Shown: positions 45,029-54,193 of the stretch, piece by piece | How positions within the stretch are numbered: the stretch's first letter is position 1 | Layout of the letters: each line of letters starts with the position of its first letter | Assembly: GCF_028898845.1 (NCBI RefSeq) | Contig: NZ_CP118574.1 | Location: 6,421,001-6,485,000, forward strand | From: Streptomyces sp. WZ-12 | Lineage (GTDB): Bacteria; Actinomycetota; Actinomycetes; Streptomycetales; Streptomycetaceae | DNA length: 64,000 nucleotides | Direction: 5' to 3' | Made by a program: the position numbers and the translations under genes | Notes under the pieces: model-generated | Database searches by the model: none | The model's input: only the letters and a program-made list of their open reading frames with translations | What the model was told of the DNA's origin: nothing

Positions 45029-45109
45029 GTGTTCGTTGAACGCGCGCACCTTGTCGACTTAGTGTCTCGTTCCAAAGGGACCGTGGAACCAGGAACACAG
45101 GCACGGTAA
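45029..45109 (+). CDS. Possible 26-residue TTA-containing upstream reading frame in the ftsZ leader
   Basis: GTG 45029 sits six bases after a good ribosome site, GGGAGG (45017-45022), and the frame runs to TAA at 45107-45109. Codon 11 is TTA, the rare leucine codon read only by the developmentally controlled bldA tRNA in Streptomyces. The same bases overlap the putative -10 box TAGTGT, so the frame may be incidental. No homology recognised. Confidence 0.35.
   Translation: MFVERAHLVDLVSRSKGTVEPGTQAR
45036..45065 (+). promoter_or_regulatory. Candidate ftsZ promoter
   Basis: TTGAAC (45036-45041), 18-base spacer, TAGTGT (45060-45065), about 170 bases upstream of ftsZ. In Streptomyces coelicolor ftsZ has several promoters in this interval, one up-regulated in sporulation; which of them this is cannot be told from the sequence. 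Confidence 0.5.
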
Positions 45110-45113
45110 CCGT

Positions 45114-45138
45114 AACCCTAAACTTCAGGGTTAGGGTT
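45114..45138 (+). repeat. Inverted repeat with tandem AGGGTT in the ftsZ leader
   Basis: AACCCTAA (45114-45121) and TTAGGGTT (45131-45138) form an 8-bp stem; alternatively AACCCT pairs with the first AGGGTT (45127-45132). Two exclusive hairpins in the 5' leader, about 100 bases before the ftsZ start. Could be an operator, a processing site or a switch; function unknown. Confidence 0.45.
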
Positions 45139-45233
45139 CGGGTCGGCGAAGACGGACCACCCCTTCGGCATCAGTCGGCGTCCACACGCAATGTGCGGCG
45201 ACGACACGTAAATCGAGGCGAGAGGCCTTCGAC

Positions 45234-46475
45234 GTGGCAGCACCGCAGAACTACCTCGCAGTCATCAAGGTCGTCGGGATCGGCGGCGGTGGCGTGAACG
45301 CCATCAACCGGATGATCGAGGTCGGGCTCAAGGGCGTCGAGTTCATCGCGATCAACACCGATGCGCAGGCGTTGCTGATGAGCGACGCCGACGTCAAGCT
45401 CGACGTCGGCCGCGAGATGACGCGCGGACTCGGCGCCGGCGCCAACCCGGACGTGGGCCGCAAGGCGGCCGAGGATCACCGCGAGGAGATCGAGGAGGTC
45501 CTCAAGGGGGCCGACATGGTCTTCGTGACCGCGGGTGAGGGCGGCGGGACCGGCACCGGCGGTGCCCCGGTCGTCGCCAACATCGCCCGCTCGCTGGGCG
45601 CCCTGACGATCGGTGTGGTCACCCGCCCGTTCACCTTCGAGGGCCGCCGTCGCGCCAACCAGGCCGAGGACGGCATCGCGAGCCTTCGCGAAGAGGTCGA
45701 CACCCTCATCGTGATCCCCAACGACCGTCTGCTGTCCATCTCGGACCGCCAGGTGAGCGTGCTCGATGCGTTCAAGTCCGCGGACCAGGTGCTGCTGTCG
45801 GGTGTCCAGGGCATCACCGACCTGATCACCACTCCGGGTCTCATCAACCTCGACTTCGCCGACGTCAAGTCCGTGATGTCCGAGGCCGGATCGGCGCTGA
45901 TGGGCATCGGCTCGGCGCGCGGCGACGACCGCGCGGTGGCCGCGGCGGAGATGGCGATCTCCTCGCCGCTGCTGGAGGCCTCGATCGACGGCGCCCGCGG
46001 TGTGCTGCTCTCCATCTCCGGCGGTTCCGACCTCGGTCTCTTCGAGATCAACGAGGCGGCCCAACTGGTCAGCGAGGCCGCGCACCCCGAGGCCAACATC
46101 ATCTTCGGCGCGGTCATCGACGACGCGCTGGGCGACGAGGTCCGGGTCACCGTCATCGCCGCGGGCTTCGACGGCGGTCAGCCGCCGGCCCGGCGCGATG
46201 CGCAGCAGGCCACCATGCCGGCTCCCAAGCGCGAGGAGCCCGCCCCGGCGCCGGCCCGCCCGACCGCCCCGCCGGTCGAACCGCCGCGCACCGCACCGTC
46301 GTTCGGCGGTCTCGGCGCGGTCCCGCCGATCCGGGACGAGGCCCCGGCGCAGTCCGACTCCCCGTCGCTGGGCGAGGTCCCCGCCCCGCCGACCGGCGGC
46401 CCGTCGGTTCCCCCGGCCCGTCCGTACTCGGACGCCGCGGCCGAGGAGCTGGACGTTCCCGACTTCCTGAAGTGA
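45234..46475 (+). CDS. ftsZ: Tubulin-like division GTPase FtsZ
   Basis: Forms the Z ring and, in Streptomyces, the Z ladders of sporulating hyphae. 413 residues: N-terminal GTPase fold with [16 protein letters not shown] near 12, nucleotide signature GGGTGTG at 103-109, the T7 loop [11 protein letters not shown] near 201, an unstructured Pro/Ala linker from about 318, and the C-terminal peptide ELDVPDFLK that binds SepF and other anchors. GTG 45234 follows GGCGAGAGG. Preceded by a 288-base regulatory gap. Confidence 0.99.
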   Translation: MAAPQNYLAVIKVVGIGGGGVNAINRMIEVGLKGVEFIAINTDAQALLMSDADVKLDVGREMTRGLGAGANPDVGRKAAEDHREEIEEVLKGADMVFVTAGEGGGTGTGGAPVVANIARSLGALTIGVVTRPFTFEGRRRANQAEDGIASLREEVDTLIVIPNDRLLSISDRQVSVLDAFKSADQVLLSGVQGITDLITTPGLINLDFADVKSVMSEAGSALMGIGSARGDDRAVAAAEMAISSPLLEASIDGARGVLLSISGGSDLGLFEINEAAQLVSEAAHPEANIIFGAVIDDALGDEVRVTVIAAGFDGGQPPARRDAQQATMPAPKREEPAPAPARPTAPPVEPPRTAPSFGGLGAVPPIRDEAPAQSDSPSLGEVPAPPTGGPSVPPARPYSDAAAEELDVPDFLK

Positions 46476-46489
46476 TGTAAAGCACCGAC

Positions 46490-47242
46490 GTGATAGGGCA
46501 ACAGCACCACGTGAGCGGCGCGCACTTCGCCTTCACCGACAGGTGGGGCGGGGTGAGCGCCGCTCCGTATGAGCAGCTCAATCTGGGCGGCGCGGTCGGC
46601 GACGACCCCGCCGCCGTGCGGACCAACCGCGCCCGCGCCGCGGAGGCGCTGGGCCTCGACCCGGCCGATGTGGTCTGGATGAACCAGGTCCACGGCCGGG
46701 ACGTGGCGGTGGTCGACGCGCCATGGACGGAGGGTGACGCCCCGCCCGTGGACGCGGTGGTGACGTCCCGTCGGGGACTCGCACTGGCCGTGCTGACCGC
46801 GGACTGCACCCCGGTCCTGCTCGCCGACCCGGTCGCCGGGATCGCGGGCGCCGCGCACGCCGGCCGGCCGGGCCTGGTCGCCGGGGTCGTGCCGGCGCTC
46901 GTCGCCGCCATGACCGAACGGGGCGCGGAGCCCTCCCGGATCCTCGCGCACACCGGACCCTCGGTCTGCGGGGGTTGCTACGAGGTGCCCGAGGAGATGC
47001 GCGCGGAGGTCGCCGCGGTGGTGCCCGAGGCGTGGGCGACCACGTCCTGGGGCACGCCGTCGGTGGACGTCACCGCCGGAGTCCGCGCCCAACTGGCCGC
47101 GGCCGGCGTCCAGTTGCGTCCGCAACCGCAGCCGTGTACCCGGGAGTCGACGGACCACTTCTCGTACCGGCGCGACCGCACCACCGGGCGGTTGGCGAGC
47201 TACGTATGGCTCGGGGGCGCCCCCGGAGAGGCGGCGCTGTGA
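46490..47242 (+). CDS. pgeF: PgeF/YlmD multicopper-oxidase-like purine nucleoside phosphorylase
   Basis: Family once called polyphenol oxidase; members act as purine nucleoside phosphorylase/adenosine deaminase or peptidoglycan editing factor. 250 residues; the zinc-site residues His68 (NQVHGRD), Cys106 (LTADCTPVL) and His123 (AAHAGRPG) are present. GTG 46490 lacks a clear ribosome site, and GTG 46511 is an alternative. Stop overlaps ylmE by GTGA. Standard neighbour of ftsZ in Gram-positive bacteria. Confidence 0.93.
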   Translation: MIGQQHHVSGAHFAFTDRWGGVSAAPYEQLNLGGAVGDDPAAVRTNRARAAEALGLDPADVVWMNQVHGRDVAVVDAPWTEGDAPPVDAVVTSRRGLALAVLTADCTPVLLADPVAGIAGAAHAGRPGLVAGVVPALVAAMTERGAEPSRILAHTGPSVCGGCYEVPEEMRAEVAAVVPEAWATTSWGTPSVDVTAGVRAQLAAAGVQLRPQPQPCTRESTDHFSYRRDRTTGRLASYVWLGGAPGEAAL

Positions 47243-47973
47243 CCGACGACCGCAGAACGCAACTGGCCGACAACCTGGCGCGGGTGGAGGATCGTATCTC
47301 CACGGCCTGTGCCAAGGCCGGCCGGGCACGTGACGAGGTCTCGCTGATCGTCGTCACCAAGACCTACCCCGCGAGCGACGTCCGACTGCTCGCGGAGTTG
47401 GGGGTGCGTCAGGTCGCGGAAAACCGCGATCAGGAAGCGGCACCGAAGGCGGCCGAATGTGCTGATTTGCCGCTGACTTGGCACTTCGTCGGTCAGTTGC
47501 AGACCAACAAGGTGCGCTCGGTGGCCCGTTACGCGGGGGTCGTCCAGTCCGTCGACCGGCCGCGGTTGGCGACCTCGCTCGCCAAGGAGGCGGTCCGTTC
47601 CGGGCGTGAACTGGGTTGCCTGATCCAGGTGGCGTTTGATGTGGAGTCAGTTGCCGACGGCCGGATGACCGGTGACCGCGGCGGGGTGGCGCCGGAGGGC
47701 GTCGCCGAGCTCGCCGAGGTGATCGCCGCCTCCCAAGGGCTGCGCCTGGACGGCCTGATGACGGTCGCGCCGCTGGCCGGACCGTATGCCGGACGCCAAC
47801 AGGCCGCTTTCGAGCAGCTCATGGAAATCTCATCCGACCTGCGCGCGAACCATCCTGCTGCCACCATGGTGTCGGCAGGGATGAGTGCGGACCTCGAAGA
47901 CGCGGTGGCTGCCGGGGCGACACATGTACGCATCGGCACCGCGGTACTCGGAGTCCGACCACGGCTCGGGTAA
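47239..47973 (+). CDS. ylmE: YggS/YlmE PLP homeostasis protein
   Basis: Small pyridoxal-phosphate-binding TIM-barrel protein that keeps free PLP balanced; no catalytic activity known. 244 residues; PLP Lys41 in LIVVTKTYPASD, WHFVGQLQTNK near 87, GLMTVAP near 176 and MSAGMSADLEDAVAAGATHVRIGTA split over residues 205-235. Located in the ftsZ-sepF interval as in other actinobacteria and firmicutes. Confidence 0.94.
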   Translation: MTDDRRTQLADNLARVEDRISTACAKAGRARDEVSLIVVTKTYPASDVRLLAELGVRQVAENRDQEAAPKAAECADLPLTWHFVGQLQTNKVRSVARYAGVVQSVDRPRLATSLAKEAVRSGRELGCLIQVAFDVESVADGRMTGDRGGVAPEGVAELAEVIAASQGLRLDGLMTVAPLAGPYAGRQQAAFEQLMEISSDLRANHPAATMVSAGMSADLEDAVAAGATHVRIGTAVLGVRPRLG

Positions 47974-48096
47974 CGTCGCCAAGCAAGTCGGACCACAGCA
48001 CAAAATATGGTCATTCCCGCAGGACGCGGGCAGGCCGAGTGGATCCAAGGCCCCTGGTGACGGAGCCGATCCACCACAGAGCGGAGGACGCAGAGA

Positions 48097-48717
48097 ATGG
48101 CCGGCGCGATGCGCAAGATGGCGGTCTACCTCGGCCTCGTGGAGGACGATGGGTACGACGGCCGGGGGTTCGACCCCGACGACGAGTTCGAGCCCGAGCT
48201 TGACCCGGAGCACGATCGGGGGCGGCGGCAACAGCACCAAGTGCAGCCCGAGACACGCCCGGAGAGGGAGGAACCGGTCCGCGCCGCAACCCCTCCCGCG
48301 CCGCGTGAACCCGCCCCGCTCGCCGCGGAAAGCGGACGACCCGCGCGTATCGCCCCCGTGGCATCCATCACACCCGAACGTCCGAACCTGGAGAAGAACG
48401 CACCGGTGATCATGCCCAAAGTTGTGTCCGAGCGGGAGCCTTACCGCATCACCACACTGCACCCCCGGACCTACAACGAAGCCCGTACCATCGGGGAACA
48501 CTTCCGTGAGGGCACTCCGGTGATCATGAATCTCACGGAGATGGACGACACGGACGCGAAGCGACTTGTCGACTTTGCGGCCGGGTTGGTCTTCGGACTG
48601 CACGGGAGCATTGAGCGGGTAACGCAGAAGGTGTTCCTGTTGTCGCCTGCTAACGTCGATGTCACGGCGGAGGACAAGGCCCGTATCGCAGAGGGCGGGT
48701 TCTTCAACCAGAGCTGA
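48097..48717 (+). CDS. sepF: SepF, FtsZ membrane anchor
   Basis: Binds the FtsZ C-terminal peptide and tethers the Z ring to the membrane through an N-terminal amphipathic helix ([18 protein letters not shown]). 206 residues: acidic/Pro linker, then the DUF552 fold from about 115 ([50 protein letters not shown]). ATG 48097 follows GGAGGAC. Essential in actinobacteria lacking FtsA and ZipA, which are absent from this cluster. Confidence 0.97.
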   Translation: MAGAMRKMAVYLGLVEDDGYDGRGFDPDDEFEPELDPEHDRGRRQQHQVQPETRPEREEPVRAATPPAPREPAPLAAESGRPARIAPVASITPERPNLEKNAPVIMPKVVSEREPYRITTLHPRTYNEARTIGEHFREGTPVIMNLTEMDDTDAKRLVDFAAGLVFGLHGSIERVTQKVFLLSPANVDVTAEDKARIAEGGFFNQS

Positions 48718-48785
48718 GACGCACCACTTGGGCACACCAGGCCGTAAGGTCGTAACGCAGGAGCAAGGGGAGAGGGAAGCGCGAG

Positions 48786-49079
48786 ATGAGTGTCGCTGGT
48801 CAGGTGATCTACATCGCGCTGTACTGCTTTCTGATTCTGCTGATCTTCCGACTGGTGATGGACTATGTCTTCCAGTTCGCCCGCTCATGGCAACCCGGCA
48901 AGGCGATGGTGGTGATTCTTGAGGCCACCTACACTGTCACCGATCCGCCACTCAAACTTCTGCGGCGGGTCATTCCGCCGCTGCGTCTCGGGGGCGTGGC
49001 GCTCGACCTGTCCTTCTTCGTATTGATGATCATCGTGTACATCCTGATCACCGTCGTGAGGTCGGTGTTGTTGGTGTGA
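48786..49079 (+). CDS. ylmG: YggT/YlmG family membrane protein
   Basis: 97 residues with two membrane helices (about 7-27 and 73-94) around a basic loop with TDPPLKLLRRVIPPLRLGGVALDLSFF. Conserved between sepF and divIVA; role in division or membrane protein placement is unclear. ATG 48786 follows AAGGGGAGAGGGAAG. Confidence 0.95.
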   Translation: MSVAGQVIYIALYCFLILLIFRLVMDYVFQFARSWQPGKAMVVILEATYTVTDPPLKLLRRVIPPLRLGGVALDLSFFVLMIIVYILITVVRSVLLV

Positions 49080-49128
49080 ACGATACGGTCTTGCCGATTG
49101 CCGACGACTACGTTGAGGTGAAGTAGAG

Positions 49129-50241
49129 ATGCCGTTGACCCCCGAGGACGTGCGGAACAAGCAGTTCACGACCGTCCGCCTTCGAGAAGGCTATGACGAG
49201 GACGAGGTCGATGCCTTCCTCGACGAGGTCGAGGCCGAACTGACCCGCCTGCTGCGGGAGAACGAGGACCTGCGCGCCAAGTTGGCCGCCGCGACTCGGG
49301 CCGCCGCGCAGAACCAGCAGCAGGGTCTGCGCAAGGGGCCCGACCAGCAGGAGCAACAGCAGCCGCCGCAGCGGCCTGGGGCCCCGGTGCCCGCCGCCAT
49401 ATCCGGTCCGCAGCCGGTTCCGCCGCAGCAGCAGGGGATGGGTGGCCCGCCCCAACTGCCCGGTGGTGCACCGCAGCTGCCTCCCGGTCCCGGTGGCCAC
49501 GGTCCCGGTCCGCAGGGCCCGCACGGTCCCGGCCCGATGGGCCAGGGCGGCCCGCTGGGCGGTCCGATGGGCGGCCCCGGGCAGCAACTGCCGCAGCCGG
49601 CCCAGCAGCAGGGCGGCCCCGGTGGTGACAGCGCGGCCCGCGTGCTGTCGTTGGCGCAGCAGACCGCCGACCAGGCGATCGCGGAGGCCCGTTCCGAGGC
49701 CAACAAGATCGTCGGCGAGGCGCGCAGCCGTGCCGAGGGCCTGGAGCGGGACGCCCGCGCCAAGGCCGATGCGCTGGAGCGGGACGCGCAGGAGAAGCAC
49801 CGTGTGGCGATGGGCTCGTTGGAGTCGGCCCGCGCGACGCTGGAGCGCAAGGTCGAGGACCTGCGCGGCTTCGAGCGCGAGTACCGCACCCGTCTGAAGT
49901 CGTACCTGGAGAGCCAGCTTCGCCAGTTGGAGAACCAGTCCGACGACTCGCTGGCCCCGCCGCGGACCCCGGCCGCTCCCTCGCTGCCGCCGTCCCCGTC
50001 GATGGCGTCGGCCGGTGCGGGCACCATGGGCGGCAACCACACCATGGGGGGCGGCCCGTCGATGGGCGGTAACCACTCCATGAGCAGCCCGTCCAGCGGC
50101 GGTCCGTCCTACGGCGGTCAGCAGCAGATGTCGCCGGCGATGACGCAGCCGATGGCGCCGGTGCGGCCGCAGGGGCCGTCGCCGATGCAGCAGACGCCGT
50201 CGCCGATGCGCGGCTTCCTCATCGACGAGGACGACAACTAG
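49129..50241 (+). CDS. divIVA: Polarity protein DivIVA
   Basis: Coiled-coil protein that marks negatively curved membrane at hyphal tips and directs polar growth. 370 residues: N-terminal lipid-binding domain (PLTPEDVRNKQFTTVRLREGYDEDEVDAFL, given here in its parts), first coiled coil, a long Gln/Pro/Gly linker about 75-165, the second coiled coil about 170-285, and a Met/Ser/Gly-rich tail ending RGFLIDEDDN. The linker is expanded compared with the Bacillus protein. ATG 49129 follows GAGGTGAAG. Confidence 0.97.
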   Translation: MPLTPEDVRNKQFTTVRLREGYDEDEVDAFLDEVEAELTRLLRENEDLRAKLAAATRAAAQNQQQGLRKGPDQQEQQQPPQRPGAPVPAAISGPQPVPPQQQGMGGPPQLPGGAPQLPPGPGGHGPGPQGPHGPGPMGQGGPLGGPMGGPGQQLPQPAQQQGGPGGDSAARVLSLAQQTADQAIAEARSEANKIVGEARSRAEGLERDARAKADALERDAQEKHRVAMGSLESARATLERKVEDLRGFEREYRTRLKSYLESQLRQLENQSDDSLAPPRTPAAPSLPPSPSMASAGAGTMGGNHTMGGGPSMGGNHSMSSPSSGGPSYGGQQQMSPAMTQPMAPVRPQGPSPMQQTPSPMRGFLIDEDDN

Positions 50242-50283
50242 CCACGGCGCCCGACGCCGGGAACGGCGCGCGGAGTCGGCAAT

Positions 50284-50325
50284 CAGGGCCGGGCCCCGAG
50301 GGAACTCCCTCGGGGCCCGGCCCTG
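50284..50325. terminator. Terminator after divIVA
   Basis: Perfect 19-bp stem with loop AACT (arms 50284-50302 and 50307-50325), 42 bases past the divIVA stop. Followed by only a short T pair; could act on both strands because ileS converges. Confidence 0.9.
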
Positions 50326-50417
50326 TTCGTGGTGTGTGCGGTGCGCACGCCGTGGTGTTCGCCGGCGTAGTCCGCGCAGGGGGCGCGGCGGTGGTACGCG
50401 GGGGGCGGAGAAGGGCG

Positions 50418-50448
50418 CGGGCCCCGGCGCGCAGTGCGCCGGGGCCCG
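50418..50448. terminator. Terminator between divIVA and ileS
   Basis: Stem CGGGCCCCGGCGC/GCGCCGGGGCCCG with loop GCAGT, 30 bases beyond the ileS stop on the minus strand. Probably ends the ileS transcript. Confidence 0.8.
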
Positions 50449-50478
50449 GTCGTGCTCCCGTCGTGCTTCCGTGCTCCG

Positions 50479-53400
50479 TTATGCCTTGCGGAGGTGGAAG
50501 GTCAGGGCCAGTGCCTCATCGGTGAAGGCCGGGCCGTAGGACTCCTCCGGCCCGCCGGCGGCGAAGTCGGCGGCCAGCACCTCGTCGGCGATCAGCGCGG
50601 CGTGGTCGGCCAGGGCCGTGCGGACCTCGTCGTCGGCGGTCGTCCAGCGCAGGGCGATCTGGTCGGCGACGTCCAGGCCGCTGTTCTTGCGGGCCTCCTG
50701 GATGAGCCGGATCGCGTCGCGGGCCAGGCCGGCGCGGCGCAGTTCCGGGGTGATCTCCAGGTCGAGGGCGACCGTCGCGCCGGCGTCGGAGGCCACCGAC
50801 CAACCCTCGCGCGGGGTTTCGGTGATGATGACCTCTTCGGGGGTGAGGGCGACGGTCTCGCCGTCCACCTCGACGCTGGCGGTGCCCTCGCGCAGGGCGA
50901 GCGAGAGGGCGGCGGCGTCCGCGACGGCGATCGCCTTGGCGACGGCCTGGACGCCCTTGCCGAACCGCCGGCCCAGGGCGCGGAAGTTGGCCTTGGCGGT
51001 GGTGTCCACCAGGGAGCCGCCCACGCCGGAGAGCGCGGCCAGCGAGCTGACGTTGAGCTCCTCGGCGATCTGGGCGCGCAGGTCCTCGGAGAGGTCCGCG
51101 AAGCCGTGGGCGCCGACCAGCGCGCGGGACAGCGGCTGACGGGTCTTCACCCCGGACTCGGCGCGGGTGGCGCGGCCCAATTCGACCAGCCGGCGCACCA
51201 GTTGCATCTGCGCGGAGAGCGCCGGGTCGATCAGGGCGCGGTCGGCGACCGGCCAGGTGGTGAGGTGGACCGAATCCGGGGCGTCCGGGATGACCGGGAC
51301 GACCAGGTCCTGCCAGACCCGCTCGGTGATGAACGGGACGAGCGGGGCCATCAGCCGGGTGACGGTCTCGATGACGTCGTGCAGGGTGCGCAGCGCGGCG
51401 GCGTCGCCCTGCCAGAAGCGGCGGCGGGAGCGGCGGACGTACCAGTTGGAGAGGTCGTCGACGAACGCGGAGAGCAGCTTGCCGGCGCGCTGGGTGTCGT
51501 AGCCCTCCAGGGCGTCGGTCACCCCCTCCACCAGGGTGTTGAGCTCGCCGAGCAGCCAGCGGTCCAGCAGCGGGCGGTCGGCCGGAGCCGGATCGGCCGC
51601 GGACGGCGCCCAGTTGGAGGTGCGGGCGTAGAGGGCCTGGAAGGCGACGGTGTTCCAGTACGTCAGCAGGGTCTTGCGGACGACTTCCTGGATGGTGGTG
51701 TGACCGACCCGGCGGGCCGACCAGGGGGAGCCGCCGGCGGCCATGAACCAGCGGACCGCGTCGGCGCCGTGCTGGTCCATCAGCGGGATCGGCTGGAGGA
51801 TGTTGCCCAGGTGCTTGGACATCTTCCGGCCGTCCTCGGCGAGGATGTGGCCGAGGCAGACCACGTTCTCGTACGACGACTTGTCGAAGACGAGGGTGCC
51901 GACGGCCATCAGCGTGTAGAACCAGCCGCGGGTCTGGTCGATGGCCTCGGAGATGAACTGTGCCGGGTACCGCTTCTCGAAGAGCTCCTTGTTGCGGTAC
52001 GGGTAGCCCCACTGCGCGAACGGCATCGAGCCCGAGTCGTACCAGGCGTCGATGACCTCCGGGACGCGGGTGGCCTCCAGGGTGCAGCCCTCGTGGGTGC
52101 AGCCGAAGGTGACCGCGTCGATGAACGGGCGGTGCGGGTCCAGGCCGGACTGGTCGGTGCCGGTCAGCTCGGTCAGCTCGGCGAGCGAGCCGACGCAGGT
52201 GAGGTGGCCCTCCTCGCAGCGCCAGATGGGCAGCGGGGTGCCCCAGTAGCGGTTGCGGGACAGCGCCCAGTCGATGTTGTTGGTCAGCCAGTCGCCGAAC
52301 CGGCCGTGCTTGACCGACTCCGGGAACCAGTTGGTGTTCTCGTTCTCCCGCAGCAGGGCGTCCTTGACCGCGGTGGTGCGGATGTACCAGGAGGGCTGGG
52401 CGTAGTAGAGCAGCGCGGTGTGGCAGCGCCAGCAGTGCGGGTAGCTGTGCTCGTAGGCGAGGTGGCGGAAGAGCAGGCCACGGGCGTCCAGGTCGGCGAC
52501 CAGGGCCTCGTCGGCCTTCTTGAAGAACTGGCCGCCGACGAGCGGGAGTTGCTCCTCGAAGGTGCCGTCAGGGCGGACCGGGTTGACCACCGGGAGGCCG
52601 TACGCGCGGCAGGTCTTGAGGTCGTCCTCACCGAAGGCGGGGGCCTGGTGGACGAGGCCGGTGCCGTCGTCGGTGGTGACGTACTCGGCGTTGACGACGA
52701 AGTTGGCGCCGTCGAGGTCGATGAGCTGGAACGGGCGCTCGTAGGTCCAGCGCTCCATCTCGCGGCCAGTGAAGGTCTCGCCGGTGGTCGTCCAGCCCTC
52801 GCCCAGCGCCTTCTCCAACAGCGGCTCGGCGACGACCAGTTGCTCGGTGCCGTCGGTGGCGACGACGTAGCGGACGTCGGGGTGGGCGGCGACGGCGGTG
52901 TTGGAGACCAGGGTCCAGGGGGTGGTCGTCCAGATCAGCAGGGCGGCGCGGCCGGCCAGCGGGCCGGAGGTCAGCGGGAGGCGGACGAAGACCGAGGGGT
53001 CGACGACCGTCTCGTAGCCCTGCGCCAGCTCGTGGTCCGACAGGCCGGTGCCGCAGCGCGGGCACCAGGGGGCGACGCGGTGGTCCTGGACCAGCAGGCC
53101 CTTGGCGAAGATCTCCTTCAGGGACCACCACACCGACTCGATGTAGTCGGGGTCCATGGTGCGGTACGGGGCGTCCAGGTCGGTCCAGTAGCCCATCCGC
53201 GTCGTCAGCTCGGCGAAGGCGTCGGTGTGCCGGGTCACCGACTCGCGGCACTTGGCGTTGAACTCGGCGATGCCGTACGCCTCGATGTCCTTCTTGCCGT
53301 TGAAGCCCAGCTCCTTCTCCACGGCCAGCTCGACCGGGAGGCCGTGGCAGTCCCAGCCGGCCTTGCGGTCGACGTGGTAGCCCTGCATCGTGCGGAACCG

Positions 53401-53622
53401 GGGGAAGACGTCCTTGAAGACGCGGGCCTCGATGTGGTGCGCGCCGGGCATGCCGTTGGCCGTCGGGGGGCCCTCGTAGAAGACCCACTCGGGGCGGCCC
53501 TCGGACTGCTGGAGGGTGCGCGCGAAGACCTTGCGCTCCTGCCAGAAGTCGAGCACCGCGTGCTCAAGGGCGGGCAGGTCTACCTGCGCGGGTACCGGGC
53601 GGTACTGGGGCGTGGGACTCAT
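50479..53622 (-). CDS. ileS: Isoleucyl-tRNA synthetase
   Basis: Charges tRNA-Ile. 1047 residues, class I: the HIGH motif appears as GAHH at 60-63, the editing domain lies roughly at 190-420, KMSKH is at 600-604, followed by the anticodon-binding and C-terminal domains. The sequence style (eukaryote-like, ending near residue 1050 without the C-terminal zinc finger) is the type found in actinobacteria that resists mupirocin. ATG 53622 follows GGAGGA. Preceded by a T-box leader. Confidence 0.97.
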   Translation of the reverse strand: MSPTPQYRPVPAQVDLPALEHAVLDFWQERKVFARTLQQSEGRPEWVFYEGPPTANGMPGAHHIEARVFKDVFPRFRTMQGYHVDRKAGWDCHGLPVELAVEKELGFNGKKDIEAYGIAEFNAKCRESVTRHTDAFAELTTRMGYWTDLDAPYRTMDPDYIESVWWSLKEIFAKGLLVQDHRVAPWCPRCGTGLSDHELAQGYETVVDPSVFVRLPLTSGPLAGRAALLIWTTTPWTLVSNTAVAAHPDVRYVVATDGTEQLVVAEPLLEKALGEGWTTTGETFTGREMERWTYERPFQLIDLDGANFVVNAEYVTTDDGTGLVHQAPAFGEDDLKTCRAYGLPVVNPVRPDGTFEEQLPLVGGQFFKKADEALVADLDARGLLFRHLAYEHSYPHCWRCHTALLYYAQPSWYIRTTAVKDALLRENENTNWFPESVKHGRFGDWLTNNIDWALSRNRYWGTPLPIWRCEEGHLTCVGSLAELTELTGTDQSGLDPHRPFIDAVTFGCTHEGCTLEATRVPEVIDAWYDSGSMPFAQWGYPYRNKELFEKRYPAQFISEAIDQTRGWFYTLMAVGTLVFDKSSYENVVCLGHILAEDGRKMSKHLGNILQPIPLMDQHGADAVRWFMAAGGSPWSARRVGHTTIQEVVRKTLLTYWNTVAFQALYARTSNWAPSAADPAPADRPLLDRWLLGELNTLVEGVTDALEGYDTQRAGKLLSAFVDDLSNWYVRRSRRRFWQGDAAALRTLHDVIETVTRLMAPLVPFITERVWQDLVVPVIPDAPDSVHLTTWPVADRALIDPALSAQMQLVRRLVELGRATRAESGVKTRQPLSRALVGAHGFADLSEDLRAQIAEELNVSSLAALSGVGGSLVDTTAKANFRALGRRFGKGVQAVAKAIAVADAAALSLALREGTASVEVDGETVALTPEEVIITETPREGWSVASDAGATVALDLEITPELRRAGLARDAIRLIQEARKNSGLDVADQIALRWTTADDEVRTALADHAALIADEVLAADFAAGGPEESYGPAFTDEALALTFHLRKA

Positions 53623-53635
53623 CGGTTCCTCCGGC

Positions 53636-53885
53636 GGACACCTGGTGCGTTCTCCGTCCGGAGGGACGAGAGCCGTGGGCTCCCGCGGTACCACCCTCCT
53701 TGGCGGCGCCGTCGCGCACCGCCCCCTCATTGGGATCGCGCTGCCGGTTCTACTGACCCGCGTCGCTTGCGTGCGCGGGCGTTCCTCCGGCGGCTCCGGG
53801 CTGATCTTCACGTCAGGCACGCCCCCGGGCTCGCACCGTCCCCGGGTCGCTGAAGGCTGCGTCCGACGCTACTCGTCCCATCGAC
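53636..53885 (-). ncRNA. Ile-specific T-box leader controlling ileS translation
   Basis: The minus strand carries the T-box sequence GGTGGTACCGCGG (within 53683-53697), whose bulge pairs with the acceptor end of uncharged tRNA, and a specifier-loop ATC codon (53803-53805) in GAAGATCAGC, matching isoleucine. Downstream, CCTCCGG (complement of 53658-53664) can pair with CCGGAGG (complement of 53628-53634), which includes the ileS ribosome site, so this is the actinobacterial translational type with no terminator. The 571-base gap to ddbA is filled by this leader, its promoter region and the ddbA promoter. Confidence 0.93.
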
Positions 53886-54115
53886 GCCTCTCGCTGCGCC
53901 CCAGTGTACGGGGCCGGGCCGACAGCGGCCGACCGGATTTCGGACGCCGGCGCCGGCCGGGGGAGGTGCCCGAGTCGCCGCTCCCGTGGGTGACCCAAAT
54001 GGCGACGCCGCCAGATGCGGGCAATCCGGACGGATTACGACGCGGTGGGCAGGGCACAACGGAGGCAGGCCGGACGTGCGGCCCCGGCGGTGGGGTGGCC
54101 GGGCGGTGCGTCCCG

Positions 54116-54144
54116 TTGCCGCGTGCCGTGCGGCGATTTATCGT
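54116..54144 (+). promoter_or_regulatory. Candidate ddbA promoter
   Basis: TTGCCG (54116-54121), 17-base spacer, TATCGT (54139-54144), giving a start about 40 bases before the ATG at 54194. Confidence 0.5.
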
Positions 54145-54193
54145 TCCCGTCACGATTCGCGCACAAGATCACATATGCGAAGGGGTCGCGGCC

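Noticed and set aside
45031..45041. GTTC-GTT-GAAC near ftsZ as a LexA box
   Set aside because: Half-sites are in the opposite order from the actinobacterial GAAC-N4-GTTC box.
45114..45138. AGGGTT tandem as telomere-like or replication element
   Set aside because: Only two copies; it sits in the ftsZ leader, and an RNA or operator role is more economical.
46525..46545. Minus-strand CTGTCGGTG as another RecA-NDp site
   Set aside because: No minus-strand gene begins there and it lies inside pgeF.
50434..53853. Very long open frame antisense to ileS
   Set aside because: It is the third-position mirror of a high-GC gene; composition is Gly/Val/Arg-rich with no domain, and ileS is certain.
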